In this document: positions 53,859-61,085 of the stretch, piece by piece
Numbering within the stretch: the stretch's first letter is position 1
Layout of the letters: each line of letters starts with the position of its first letter
Assembly: GCF_014199945.1 (NCBI RefSeq)
Contig: NZ_JACHOR010000003.1
Location: 248,001 to 312,000 of the forward strand
Source: Brevundimonas variabilis
GTDB lineage: Bacteria; Pseudomonadota; Alphaproteobacteria; Caulobacterales; Caulobacteraceae
Length of the DNA: 64,000 nucleotides
Reading direction: 5' to 3'
Notes under the pieces: model-generated
What the model was told of the DNA's origin: nothing
Databases searched by the model: none
The model's input: the letters and a program-made list of their open reading frames with translations, nothing else
Position numbers and translations under genes: made by a program

Positions 53859-53984
53859 ATGTCGTTGGCCGCACGAGTCATCCAGGCCTTTCTGGCGCTA
53901 TATGGACTGGGGCGGCGACGCGGGTTGCGCAGAAGCCCGGTCGACCTGAGCGCCCTGCACGGCTGGACCAGCCGGCAGCCCTGA
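53859..53984 (+). CDS. Possible 41-residue ORF between flaEY and flagellin genes (low support)
   Basis: An ATG-started frame on the opposite strand to its neighbours, reading MSLAARVIQAFLALYGLGRR and ending WTSRQP. It has a hydrophobic helix followed by arginines. The ribosome-binding site is weak (AGCAGGCG). It fills half of the 255-bp gap, which otherwise holds no gene. It may be a chance frame in GC-rich DNA. Confidence 0.2.
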   Translation: MSLAARVIQAFLALYGLGRRRGLRRSPVDLSALHGWTSRQP

Positions 53985-53993
53985 GGCCCCGCC

Positions 53994-54914
53994 TTAATTC
54001 TGGAAGAGCGAGAGCAGGACCTGCGGGGCCTGGTTGGCGATCGACAGGGCCTGGACACCGAGCTGCTGCTGGACCTGCAGGGCCTGCAGCTTGGCGCTTT
54101 CCTTGGCCAGGTCGGCGTCGACCAGGTTGCCGATCCCGACTTCGAGAGCGTCGACCAGCTTGGAAACGAAGGTCGTGTGGTTCTCGATCTGCTTGGCCTG
54201 GGCACCGAGTTCGGCAAGACCGGCGCTCACTGCCGCCAGGGCCGTATCGATGACGCCGAGCGCCTCGGTCGCATTCTCGATGGAGTCGAGCAGTGGCGGG
54301 CCTGCCGGGCGCGCGGTCACGGCCGGAACGGGCGGCGGCCCTGGGCTTGCGGCCACGGCTGCACGGGCAGGAAGATCAAGTCCCAGCCCGTTGAGGGAGA
54401 AATCCTGACGGTTCAGCGAGATGACCTCGGTCGCATTCTCGCCGCTGGCCAGGAAGTTGAGCGGGGCCGTGGTCGGAGTCACGCCGTCGTCGTCGAAGCC
54501 GTTGAGAATGTTCTTGCCGTCGAAACGGGCGTTGTCGGCGAAGGACTGGACCGACCGCAGCAGGGCCTGAAACTCGTTGTTGTAGGCGGTCCGGCTGGCC
54601 GTGCTGCCGCCGGGATCCGACGCCGCGGTCGCCTTCTGCTTGAGCTGGATCAGCAGGTCGGAGATGGACTCGCCGGCGGCAAGGGAGACGTCAGCGATGG
54701 ACGTTGCACGGTTCAGACTGGTCGTCACCGCCTCATAGGCACTGGTGTTGGACCGCTGGTTCTGCGCGACGGCCCAGACCGCCGCATTGTCCTTGGCCCC
54801 CGAGACCTTCAGGCCGGTGCTCACCCGGTTCTGGGTCAGATCCAGTCGACTGTTCGTCGCATTCAGGTTCTGCAGGGCGACAAGCGCCGAGGTATTGGTG
54901 TTGACACTGGCCAT
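53994..54914 (-). CDS. Flagellin with proline-rich central insert
   Basis: A 306-residue flagellin. The N-terminal D0/D1 helices read MASVNTNTSALVALQNLNAT and the C-terminal D1/D0 helices ANLVDADLAKESAKLQALQ-type (GIGNLVDADLAKESAKLQAL) to LLSLFQN. The middle replaces the usual surface domain with a Pro/Ala stretch (about 191-215: AAVAASPGPPPVPAVTARP then AGPPLL). It is longer than the flagellin at 55418 (267 residues) mainly because of this insert and a loop with DDDGVTPTTAP. Export is by the flagellar type III system with no cleaved signal. The promoter is not obviously sigma-54 type. Confidence 0.92.
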   Translation of the reverse strand: MASVNTNTSALVALQNLNATNSRLDLTQNRVSTGLKVSGAKDNAAVWAVAQNQRSNTSAYEAVTTSLNRATSIADVSLAAGESISDLLIQLKQKATAASDPGGSTASRTAYNNEFQALLRSVQSFADNARFDGKNILNGFDDDGVTPTTAPLNFLASGENATEVISLNRQDFSLNGLGLDLPARAAVAASPGPPPVPAVTARPAGPPLLDSIENATEALGVIDTALAAVSAGLAELGAQAKQIENHTTFVSKLVDALEVGIGNLVDADLAKESAKLQALQVQQQLGVQALSIANQAPQVLLSLFQN

Positions 54915-54970
54915 TGGGTCTTCGTTCCCGGTCGATTTCAGGACGAAGTTATGACGTGAGTCGTATCCGT

Positions 54971-54992
54971 ATGGTTAATGGCCAATAACCAT
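54971..54992. promoter_or_regulatory. 22-bp near-perfect palindrome upstream of flagellin (CtrA-like half-sites)
   Basis: Sequence from ATGGTTAA to ATAACCAT around a central GGCC, symmetrical at 20 of 22 positions. The minus strand contains TTAACCAT, the consensus CtrA half-site. It lies 57 bp upstream of the flagellin start and 54 bp beyond the flaG stop. A role in transcription of the flagellin is plausible. CtrA binding is inference, because the second half is only TTAT. Confidence 0.45.
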
Positions 54993-55045
54993 GAATTCCG
55001 CCTCCGGTATGATCCGGCGCGGTTGGCGGAAGTTTTACAGCCCGA

Positions 55046-55324
55046 TCAAACCTTTGTGTTGGCGATCGTGCCTGTGGCGTAGAGCGGGTCGTTGATGAGC
55101 TTGACCACTTCCTCGCGGGGGAACTGCTTGATGGTCTCGCCCGTCGAGCGATCCACGGTCTTGTAGACATAGGTCCCCGCACGGGGACCCTGCTCGATCA
55201 CCAGGCGATAGTCCGCAGCCCGGGGTTCAGGCTCGCCCCGGGGGCGGCTGTCGGGAAGGTTCGTGCCGATCGACGGCGTCGGAAACGCGGCGACGGGGCT
55301 GACGGCGGAGGCTTCGCTGGACAT
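55046..55324 (-). CDS. flaG: FlaG-family flagellar protein
   Basis: A 92-residue protein. The C-terminal half (DYRLVIEQGPRAGTYVYKTVD, then GETIKQFPREEVVKLI) is the FlaG domain, and the N-terminal third is Pro/Ser-rich and disordered. FlaG proteins affect filament length. It has an AAGGAG ribosome-binding site 4-9 nt before the ATG. It lies between two flagellin genes on the same strand. Confidence 0.85.
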   Translation of the reverse strand: MSSEASAVSPVAAFPTPSIGTNLPDSRPRGEPEPRAADYRLVIEQGPRAGTYVYKTVDRSTGETIKQFPREEVVKLINDPLYATGTIANTKV

Positions 55325-55378
55325 CTCTCCTTACGCCGGACTTCAGGCGCCTTCTTGTTGCACGGGCCGGACGCGGTT

Positions 55379-55402
55379 GGGCGGAACCTTGCGGCTCCGC
55401 CC
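55379..55402 (-). terminator. Stem-loop after the 267-residue flagellin gene
   Basis: 10-bp stem with one mismatch (GGGCGGAACC / GGCTCCGCCC) and loop TTGC, 15 bp after the flagellin stop on the minus strand. No T tract follows, so it may protect the mRNA 3' end or pause transcription rather than act as a strict intrinsic terminator. Confidence 0.45.
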
Positions 55403-55417
55403 TCGCGTCTTGCGGCT

Positions 55418-56221
55418 TTAGCGGAACAGCGACAGCAGGATGCTGCTCGACTGGTTGGCGATCGACAGCGCCTGGACACCCAGCTGTTGCTTGGTCTGCA
55501 GGGCGGTCAGCTTGGCGCTTTCCTTGGCCAGGTCGGCGTCGACGAGGTTGCCGATACCGGTCTCGATCGAGTCCTGAAGCTTCGAGGTGAAGGTCAGGCT
55601 GCGCTCGAGCGACTGCGACTGGGAACCGAAGCCACCCAGCACGGCCGTGAAGGCCGTGATCGCGGTGTCGACGGCAGCAGCCGTGGCACCGGCACGCGCA
55701 ACGGCACCACCGGAAGTCGCGACCGTGATCGCTGCGCCGGTACCGATGTTCGAGGTGTTGCCGGTAGCACCCGTGCTGGTCAGCACGGTCTGTTGGGCCG
55801 TGTTGGAGAACAGGTTCACGCCGTCGAAGGACGAGCCAGCCAGCGCCTTGGTGATTTCGTTGCCGAGGGCATTGAAGTCAGCCAGGTAGGCGGTTTCGGC
55901 AGCCGTACCGGCTGTCGAGGACTGGATGGAGACCGCGAGGGCCTTCTGTTTTTCGAGAGCTTCGACGATGGTTTCACCACCGGCCAGGGCAACGTCCAGG
56001 ATGGACTGACCGCGCTGGATGGAGCTCTTGACGGAGTTCAGGGCGCCTTGTTCAGCGCGCTGGGCCGTCGAGATGGCGAAAATGGCACCGTTGTCCTTGG
56101 CGGACGAAACGTTCTTGCCGGTATTGATGCGGTTCTGGGTTGTGGCCAGATCGCGGTTCGTCTGGTTCAGAGCCTGCAGAGCGATCTGCGAGCCAGTGTT
56201 CGTATTGATGCTGTTAGCCAT
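55418..56221 (-). CDS. Flagellin (short type)
   Basis: A 267-residue flagellin close in length to Caulobacter FljK/FljL. It begins MANSINTNTGSQIALQALNQ, has a middle with TAAETAYLADFNALGNEIT and ends IGNLVDADLAKESAKLTALQ through NQSSSILLSLFR. It is exported unfolded by the flagellar apparatus and polymerised into the filament. A sigma-54 promoter with three upstream ftr-type sites precedes it, so expression should depend on RpoN and FlbD late in flagellar assembly. The longer frame starting at 56302 is rejected because it runs through the promoter leader. Confidence 0.95.
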   Translation of the reverse strand: MANSINTNTGSQIALQALNQTNRDLATTQNRINTGKNVSSAKDNGAIFAISTAQRAEQGALNSVKSSIQRGQSILDVALAGGETIVEALEKQKALAVSIQSSTAGTAAETAYLADFNALGNEITKALAGSSFDGVNLFSNTAQQTVLTSTGATGNTSNIGTGAAITVATSGGAVARAGATAAAVDTAITAFTAVLGGFGSQSQSLERSLTFTSKLQDSIETGIGNLVDADLAKESAKLTALQTKQQLGVQALSIANQSSSILLSLFR

Positions 56222-56297
56222 TTTGGCTGTTCCTTCTGTCTTCGACATGTCCGACGCCATTTTGGCAGCCGGGAGCATTTTGCTCAGGGAGACCCAC

Positions 56298-56313
56298 AGC
56301 AATCGCCGGGCCA
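56298..56313 (-). promoter_or_regulatory. Sigma-54 promoter for the flagellin
   Basis: On the minus strand TGGCCCGGCGATTGCT: the invariant GG and GC are separated by exactly 10 nt as required for a -24/-12 promoter, with TTGC as the -12 element. Predicted transcription start is near 56286, giving a leader of about 65 nt before the ATG. Confidence 0.8.
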
Positions 56314-56386
56314 GTCGGCTGGCAATCTACGCGTTTCCTCACACCGCTGAAAAACCTACGGTACTTCTGCTTAACCACGACCCTGA

Positions 56387-56454
56387 CCCGGCAAATCCTG
56401 CCGAAATTGCGGTTCACCCGGCAAAAACTGCCGGGCACCCGGCAAGTCCTGCCG
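56387..56454. promoter_or_regulatory. Three ftr-type FlbD enhancer sites
   Basis: Three copies of a CCCGGCA-N5/6-TGCCG palindrome: CCCGGCAAATCCTGCCG (56387-56403), CCCGGCAAAAACTGCCGGG (56417-56435) and CCCGGCAAGTCCTGCCG (56438-56454). They lie about 100-170 bp upstream of the sigma-54 promoter start, the usual enhancer distance, and resemble the Caulobacter ftr elements bound by FlbD. Confidence 0.65.
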
Positions 56455-56581
56455 CTTCCGCATCGCGAGTCGCCCGCCCTGACGACCCGATCGCGGATCG
56501 GAGCTCACGAAAAAACAGTCTTGATCGTCCTGATCGTCCTGTTCTTCCTGGTCGGGACCAGCCGCCCCTGGATCGGCCCCG

Positions 56582-56965
56582 TCACGGATAGTGTCTCCGG
56601 TCGAGTTCGAAATGCGGCCCGTCGCGCAGACGGGGCCAGTCGCCGCCCCAGACGATCGGCACGCCAGCCCTGACGGCCGCCGTCTTGAAGGCAGCGGCGA
56701 TGCGCGGATACAGCGGCCAGTCCCAGCGCAGATGGCCGTCGACCACGGCGGCGACGTCCACTGCATGCCCGGTCAGATGCCGGCTGTTCAGGGTCCGCGA
56801 GGCGCCGCTGCGGACCAGGGCCGACTGTCGCTTGGCGTCTCTCAGACCTTCGGTGACGATGAAGTCGACGGGGGTCAGGGCGATCGCCGCCTCGACGACC
56901 GCGACAAGATCGGGATGGACCCCCTTCATTCGGGCACGGGATCGGTTGGACAGGCGAAAGCTCAT
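56582..56965 (-). CDS. M15-family endolysin (peptidoglycan peptidase)
   Basis: A 127-residue peptidase of the M15 (VanY/phage L-Ala-D-Glu or D-Ala endopeptidase) type. The zinc ligands are S-R-H-L-T-G-H-A-V-D-V (His and Asp) and G-P-H-F-E-L (last His). The opening NRSRARMKGVHPDLVAVVEAA is typical of phage endolysins. It has no signal peptide, so it needs a holin, encoded directly upstream with a 4-bp overlap. It is the last gene of a four-gene cassette. Confidence 0.8.
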   Translation of the reverse strand: MSFRLSNRSRARMKGVHPDLVAVVEAAIALTPVDFIVTEGLRDAKRQSALVRSGASRTLNSRHLTGHAVDVAAVVDGHLRWDWPLYPRIAAAFKTAAVRAGVPIVWGGDWPRLRDGPHFELDRRHYP

Positions 56966-57237
56966 GGCCGTCCCCCCGTCCCGAGCCGCAGCTTCAGATT
57001 GGCCAGCAACTCGACCAGTTGCTGGGCCGTCGGCGCGACGAGATAAATCACCAGCACGAGAGCCTGCAGCCCCATCAGCCCCTCGGCGATCGCGGGCAGA
57101 TGGCCGGGCTCGGCCCGCCGCACGACGAAGACCAGCAGGGTCCAAAGACCCAGGCTGACGGTGAACACATACAGGCGTCGCCACAGCCAGCGGCCTTCGA
57201 CCAAGGGGGAAACGCTGTCAGGTCCGGGTTCGGTCAT
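56962..57237 (-). CDS. Holin-like small membrane protein
   Basis: A 91-residue protein with two membrane helices (RLYVFTVSLGLWTLLVFVV, and AEGLMGLQALVLVIYLVAPT) separated by a short loop, and a basic C terminus (NLKLRLGTGG). Size, topology and coupling to an endolysin gene (ATGA overlap) point to a class II-type holin. The sequence family is not recognised, so the role is by context. Confidence 0.6.
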   Translation of the reverse strand: MTEPGPDSVSPLVEGRWLWRRLYVFTVSLGLWTLLVFVVRRAEPGHLPAIAEGLMGLQALVLVIYLVAPTAQQLVELLANLKLRLGTGGRP

Positions 57238-57425
57238 TCGTCATCCTCCGATCGATCAAGGTGGGGCAGGGTCTGGCGGCCAGCGGGGCAAAGGCCGTCG
57301 CGGGGATCCTGCGGGCCGAGCTGCCACGGACAGTCCTGGATCTCGAGGTCCAGCAGGGCCGGTCCGGGGTCACTGAGACGGGGATGCCAGGGTGAGCGGT
57401 CCGGGTGTCTGCGGCGCCCGGTCAT
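57234..57425 (-). CDS. Small Cys/Trp-containing protein in phage-like cassette, unknown function
   Basis: A 63-residue protein with no recognised domain. It has two cysteines (DCPWQLG and LCPAG) in a pattern that resembles the C-terminal metal-type motif of GcrA-like proteins (C-x-W-x-L-G...C), but the match is short. It overlaps both neighbours by 4 bp (ATGA), so it is translated between the tail-fibre-like protein and the holin. Confidence 0.5.
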   Translation of the reverse strand: MTGRRRHPDRSPWHPRLSDPGPALLDLEIQDCPWQLGPQDPRDGLCPAGRQTLPHLDRSEDDE

Positions 57426-58903
57426 CCGAAAGCCGTGATACGGACGAAGCCCGCGCCGCCCCTGCCGCCGGGTCCCGGGACGGTCGTGCCCGCCCCGCCA
57501 CCGCCGCCGCCCGAGCCTGTCGTACCATCGCCGCCCGCATGACCGGGGCCGTACGCATTTGCGCCGCCCCCGCCACCGCCACCCGAAGCACCGAGCCCAA
57601 GGTCCGGGGCCCCGCCGCCGGCCGCTCCAGGCGCTCCCGTGCCACCCCCGCCGCCGCTGGCCGAGCGGCCCAGCACACTGCCAGCGCCCCCAGGCCCTCC
57701 CGATCGCGCCGTCGCCGCGCCGTCCAGCCCGCCCCCTCCCCCGCCGCCGCCGGGTCCGACGGGGCAGATCAGGCTGTGACCGGCCGATGCCGTCGTCGCG
57801 ACCGAGGAGCCACCCCCACCGTTGGCCAGCATGGTCCCGCGGCCACCGGCCCCGCCGGGACCGCCCGCCGCGGTTCCGCCGCTGCCGCCAAGGCCGCCAT
57901 GAGCGGTCAGGAGAACCACACCGCCGCTGGCAACGGTGGTGGAGGTGCCATCGCCGCCGTCCGCGCCAACGACTGAGCCACCGGTTCCCCCGGGACCGAT
58001 CGTGACCGTCAGGGGACCGGCGAGGCTGGTCAGGTCCCAGTGCGCCGTCGAAACGCCACCCGCCCCGCCGCCACCGCCGCCGAACCGGATGCCCGAGGAT
58101 GAAGCTGCACCGGCGCCGCCGCCGCCACCACCGCCCACGGCCAGAACCTCCAGTCGCCGGGCCCAGGGGGGCAGGGTCACGCGCTCACTGGCCTTCAGCG
58201 TCGTGGTCTCGACCCGGGTCGCTCCCCGCTCGAACCGGACAGCGCCCGTCGCCGGATCGACAGCGAGGGCCTCGTGCCAGTGGAGACCGTCCGGGCTGAC
58301 CTTGAGCCGGAAACTGTCATCGCCGAGCAGGCCGAATTCGGCGCGCCCGCTGTATCCGCTCTGGAACAGGAACGAGAGCGTGTCCCCGACGCCCTCCTTG
58401 TTCCAGGCGATGCGCAGATCGCCGTTGCCGCCCGAGGCCGAGTCGATGGCTGTCCACAGGGCGTCGTTCAGCCGTGCGGCAAAGGGATTCCCTGAATCCG
58501 CTTCGGTGTTCACGCCCAGACGGGTCAGGTTCTGGGCCACGTCCGCCTTGTCGACCGGCAGAGGCGTCCATCGCCCGCCGCGATGGACGAGGGCTGCAGG
58601 CGGAACGAGGACAAGGACGATCATCCCCTCCACCGGAGGGACCAGGGTCCATCCACCGCCCCCGGCACGGACCAGATCGCCAGCCTTGCGCGATGACCAG
58701 TCGGCCCCGGTCGCGCCCTCGGGCAGGATATAGAGATGGCCTTCGGTCGGCCGTGCGGGCTGCGCCTTCAGCGTCCGGGTGACGACGGTTGTCTGGACCA
58801 AGGCATCGAGCCGGGTCAGGGCCTCGTTCAGGGTGACGTGTTTCTGAAGCTGGCCCGCCGCCAGATAAGGCAGGTTGAGCCGGGACGAGGCCTGGGTGGA
58901 CAT
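57422..58903 (-). CDS. DUF2793 tail-fibre-like protein with glycine-rich tip
   Basis: A 493-residue protein. Residues 1-170 match DUF2793, seen in phage and gene-transfer-agent tail fibres: RLNLPYLAAGQLQKHVTLNE, LDALVQTTV and a GHLYILPEGATG segment. Residues 170-250 form a beta-rich part (SFRLKVSPDGLHWHEAL). From about 255 to the end the chain is more than 40% Gly in GGGGGG and GGAGG blocks and ends GGRGGAGFVRITAFG. Such tips form polyglycine bundles that bind host receptors. It is the first gene of the cassette. No packaging, portal or capsid genes are near. Confidence 0.8.
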   Translation of the reverse strand: MSTQASSRLNLPYLAAGQLQKHVTLNEALTRLDALVQTTVVTRTLKAQPARPTEGHLYILPEGATGADWSSRKAGDLVRAGGGGWTLVPPVEGMIVLVLVPPAALVHRGGRWTPLPVDKADVAQNLTRLGVNTEADSGNPFAARLNDALWTAIDSASGGNGDLRIAWNKEGVGDTLSFLFQSGYSGRAEFGLLGDDSFRLKVSPDGLHWHEALAVDPATGAVRFERGATRVETTTLKASERVTLPPWARRLEVLAVGGGGGGGAGAASSSGIRFGGGGGGAGGVSTAHWDLTSLAGPLTVTIGPGGTGGSVVGADGGDGTSTTVASGGVVLLTAHGGLGGSGGTAAGGPGGAGGRGTMLANGGGGSSVATTASAGHSLICPVGPGGGGGGGGLDGAATARSGGPGGAGSVLGRSASGGGGGTGAPGAAGGGAPDLGLGASGGGGGGGANAYGPGHAGGDGTTGSGGGGGGAGTTVPGPGGRGGAGFVRITAFG

Positions 58904-59045
58904 GGACGATCTCCGTGGATGACGAAGATCAGTGTCCGTGTCGGTGGACCTCAGGCGCGGCGGAGACCACGAGAATCCTCCCGCCCCCTGATAATCCGGG
59001 GGTTCTGACGGATCATCCGGTGGAATACAGGGGCGTAGCCCGAAT

Positions 59046-59084
59046 GCGGGGAGGCCATTTGGAAGGGCTTGGTGACCTCCCCGC
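59046..59084. terminator. Stem-loop 105 bp after the anti-sigma gene
   Basis: Perfect 9-bp stem GCGGGGAGG / CCTCCCCGC with a 21-nt loop. On the minus strand it lies 105 bp downstream of the anti-sigma stop and 140 bp before the start of the DUF2793 gene, so it could separate the two units. The large loop and lack of a T tract make it weak. The rest of the 285-bp gap holds a 12-bp palindrome CCGTATATACGG at 59153 and no gene. Confidence 0.35.
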
Positions 59085-59188
59085 GGACCGGCTCGTGGCT
59101 GTCAGGACCCGGTGCGAACGGAAACCGTCCGCCCGCTTACGAGCCGGCCATGCCGTATATACGGGCCGCAGGATGCGCCGGATGCGGA

Positions 59189-59917
59189 TCAGAGTTGCTG
59201 AATTTCTCCGGACGCCACCACGGGGCCGCCCGGCGTGTCCTGCGCTGGCGTTGTGCCGCGCGGTTCGATCGAGATCGCCACAGCCGTGGCTTCGCCCGCG
59301 ACACCCGACAGGATGTTCGTCAGGGCCAGCCGAGACGAAGCGCCCGGCGTGATCGCACCGACCAGCTGCACGCCCCCCTCGGGCTTGACCAGCCAGAGAT
59401 GAGGCACTCCGTCCTGGCCAGCCAGCTGGGTGGTCGGGGCCAGGAACAGGTTTCCGGTCGCCGTGTCATAGGCGATCGTCAGGATCGGGGCACCGTCTTC
59501 CAGCGCCAGGGTGGCGACGCGGGTCACGCCGCCCTGCACGACGGCGGGCGGTGCCGGCGGAACGACCGGGTCAGGCTGGGCCACGAGGAAGGCGACGGCC
59601 CCCACGCTGGCAGCCAGCAGGCCCGTGGCGCCGATGGCCCAGGTTCGCCAGAAGGCCGCTACCCGGCCATTGTCATTGGCGGTCGGGGCGGTCGCGGCAT
59701 CGATCCGCGGCCAGAGACCGGCCGAAGGCTCGACCGGCGCAATCCCGTCGGCGAAAGCCGCGAGGTGGGCGTTCCAGCCCTCGACCTGGTCCGCGAAGTC
59801 GGGATCGGTGTTCTGAAGGGCGCGGGCCCTGACCTCTTCCTCGGGCGACAGAAGGCGCAGGGCCAGTTCGCCCGCCAGAACGTTCCGTTCGTCATGATCG
59901 TTGAAAGCGTCGGTCAT
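59189..59917 (-). CDS. Anti-sigma factor, RskA/anti-sigma-K type
   Basis: A 242-residue membrane protein. The N-terminal cytoplasmic part (LAGELALRLLSPEEEVRARAL, about 11-35) binds sigma. One membrane helix (about 95-114, AIGATGLLAASVGAVAFLVA) is followed by a periplasmic RskA domain (LTIAYDTATGNLFLAPTT, PHLWLVKPEGGVQLVG). It would hold the ECF sigma factor encoded immediately upstream until a signal triggers release. The start at 59917 overlaps the sigma stop by 4 bp. MPRPMTDAF is a possible longer start. Confidence 0.85.
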   Translation of the reverse strand: MTDAFNDHDERNVLAGELALRLLSPEEEVRARALQNTDPDFADQVEGWNAHLAAFADGIAPVEPSAGLWPRIDAATAPTANDNGRVAAFWRTWAIGATGLLAASVGAVAFLVAQPDPVVPPAPPAVVQGGVTRVATLALEDGAPILTIAYDTATGNLFLAPTTQLAGQDGVPHLWLVKPEGGVQLVGAITPGASSRLALTNILSGVAGEATAVAISIEPRGTTPAQDTPGGPVVASGEIQQL

Positions 59918-60471
59918 TGGTCGAGGCACGTCCTCAGGCGCAGCAGGCCACGGCGGATCCAGCTCTTCATCGTGCCCAGCGGCACATTCTCCCGCTGGGC
60001 CAGGGTATCGTAGGTGACGCCGTCCATGAAGGCCGTGCGGATGACCCCGCGAACCTTGTCGTCAAGCTCGCTCAGGCAGACATTCAGGCGTTTGACCTCA
60101 TCGCTGTGCTCGAGAATGTCGGACGCCAGCGGCGCGGCATCGGCCAGGTCATGAGCGTCCTCGACCGGTGTCGTCTTGCGCATCGGCGCAGCGGACCGCA
60201 GCCGGTCGATCGACCGGTTGCGCGCGATCGTCACCAGCCAGGTGATCGGGCTTGCGCGCGCCGGGTCAAAGGTCTCGGCCTTCCTCCAGACTGTGAGATA
60301 GATGTCCTGCAATACGTCCTCGGCCAACTGGCGGTCAGCCAAGATACGCAGGCACACCCCCAATAGCTTCGCGGAGGTCGCTTCATAGACGATGCGGAAC
60401 GCCGCGCGGTCCCCGAGGCCCGTCCGGCCCAGCGCCACCGCCAGTTCATCCCGCGTCAAAGTCGCCGCCAT
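59914..60471 (-). CDS. ECF-family RNA polymerase sigma factor
   Basis: A 185-residue SigK-like ECF sigma factor. Region 2 has LLGVCLRILADRQLAEDVLQ, then DIYLTVWRKAETFDPARASP and ITWLVTIARNRSIDRLRS. Region 4 has VRGVIRTAFMDGVTYDTLAQ and NVPLGTMKSWIRRGLLRLRT. The anti-sigma factor is coupled directly downstream (ATGA). The start at 60471 (MAATLTRDEL) is chosen because the longer frame to 60729 reads through the upstream gene. Target promoters unknown. Confidence 0.9.
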   Translation of the reverse strand: MAATLTRDELAVALGRTGLGDRAAFRIVYEATSAKLLGVCLRILADRQLAEDVLQDIYLTVWRKAETFDPARASPITWLVTIARNRSIDRLRSAAPMRKTTPVEDAHDLADAAPLASDILEHSDEVKRLNVCLSELDDKVRGVIRTAFMDGVTYDTLAQRENVPLGTMKSWIRRGLLRLRTCLDQ

Positions 60472-60544
60472 GTAATCCCCTGAGAATACTGCGAAGGATG
60501 AGTGCGGACGCGGGCCGGGTTCGTCAAGCCGCGATCTGCCACAC

Positions 60545-61006
60545 TCAGTCGTGCAGATAGACGAGGCGCCGGAGATGGGGTTTCGACCGGATCGTCTCGA
60601 GATGGCGCTCGTGTTCGCCGCTGGCTCTCGATGACGCCTCGTCAGCCTCGACCCAGTGGGTGGACTCGATCTCCTTCTGCAGGGCTCGGGCGGCCATAAG
60701 GTGACCCGGGAAGAAGGTATCGACCGCATCGCCGATCAGCGGCACCGCACCCGTGGCCGTGTCGAAGGCCAGATAGCCGACCATCTTCGCGATCGTGCCC
60801 GGCGTCGCCCGTGCCTGCTGTGCCTGGTAAAGCAGCCATCCTGCGGCGCCAACGGTGTAGGCCGTGCCGACGACCGGGACCCAGGTCAGCAGGGCATCCA
60901 GACCGAAACCGACCGGCCCCACGCCGATGACACGGTCGGACAGTTTCCTGATCCCCTCGACACTGGACCAGATTTTCTCGATATCCCCGACGGTCCGCCT
61001 GGCCAT
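60545..61006 (-). CDS. DUF4112 domain membrane protein
   Basis: A 153-residue protein with the DUF4112 pattern: IRKLSDRVIGVGPVGFGLDALLTWVPVVGTAYTVGAAGWLLYQAQQAR, then LAFDTATGAVPLIGDAVDTFF. It has two hydrophobic segments and Pro/Gly-rich turns, so is probably membrane-associated. The function of the family is unknown. The start at 61006 (MARRTVGDIEK) is preferred. Divergent from the EEP-family gene. Confidence 0.75.
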   Translation of the reverse strand: MARRTVGDIEKIWSSVEGIRKLSDRVIGVGPVGFGLDALLTWVPVVGTAYTVGAAGWLLYQAQQARATPGTIAKMVGYLAFDTATGAVPLIGDAVDTFFPGHLMAARALQKEIESTHWVEADEASSRASGEHERHLETIRSKPHLRRLVYLHD

Positions 61007-61085
61007 GGTGTTTCCCTCTGAAGCGGACATCAACGCGCCATCATCATGGGCGTTCAAGACCGCCTTTTTGCAGAGCCTCCGCCGC

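Noticed and set aside
56620-56720. Possible tRNA-like fold near the endolysin gene
   Set aside because: GC-rich stems appear by chance. No anticodon arm or conserved T-loop sequence was found, and the region codes for the M15 protein.
57434-58130. Glycine-rich coding repeats considered as a CRISPR or tandem DNA repeat
   Set aside because: The repetition is at protein level (GGC/GGT/GGG codons) with irregular period and no spacer structure.
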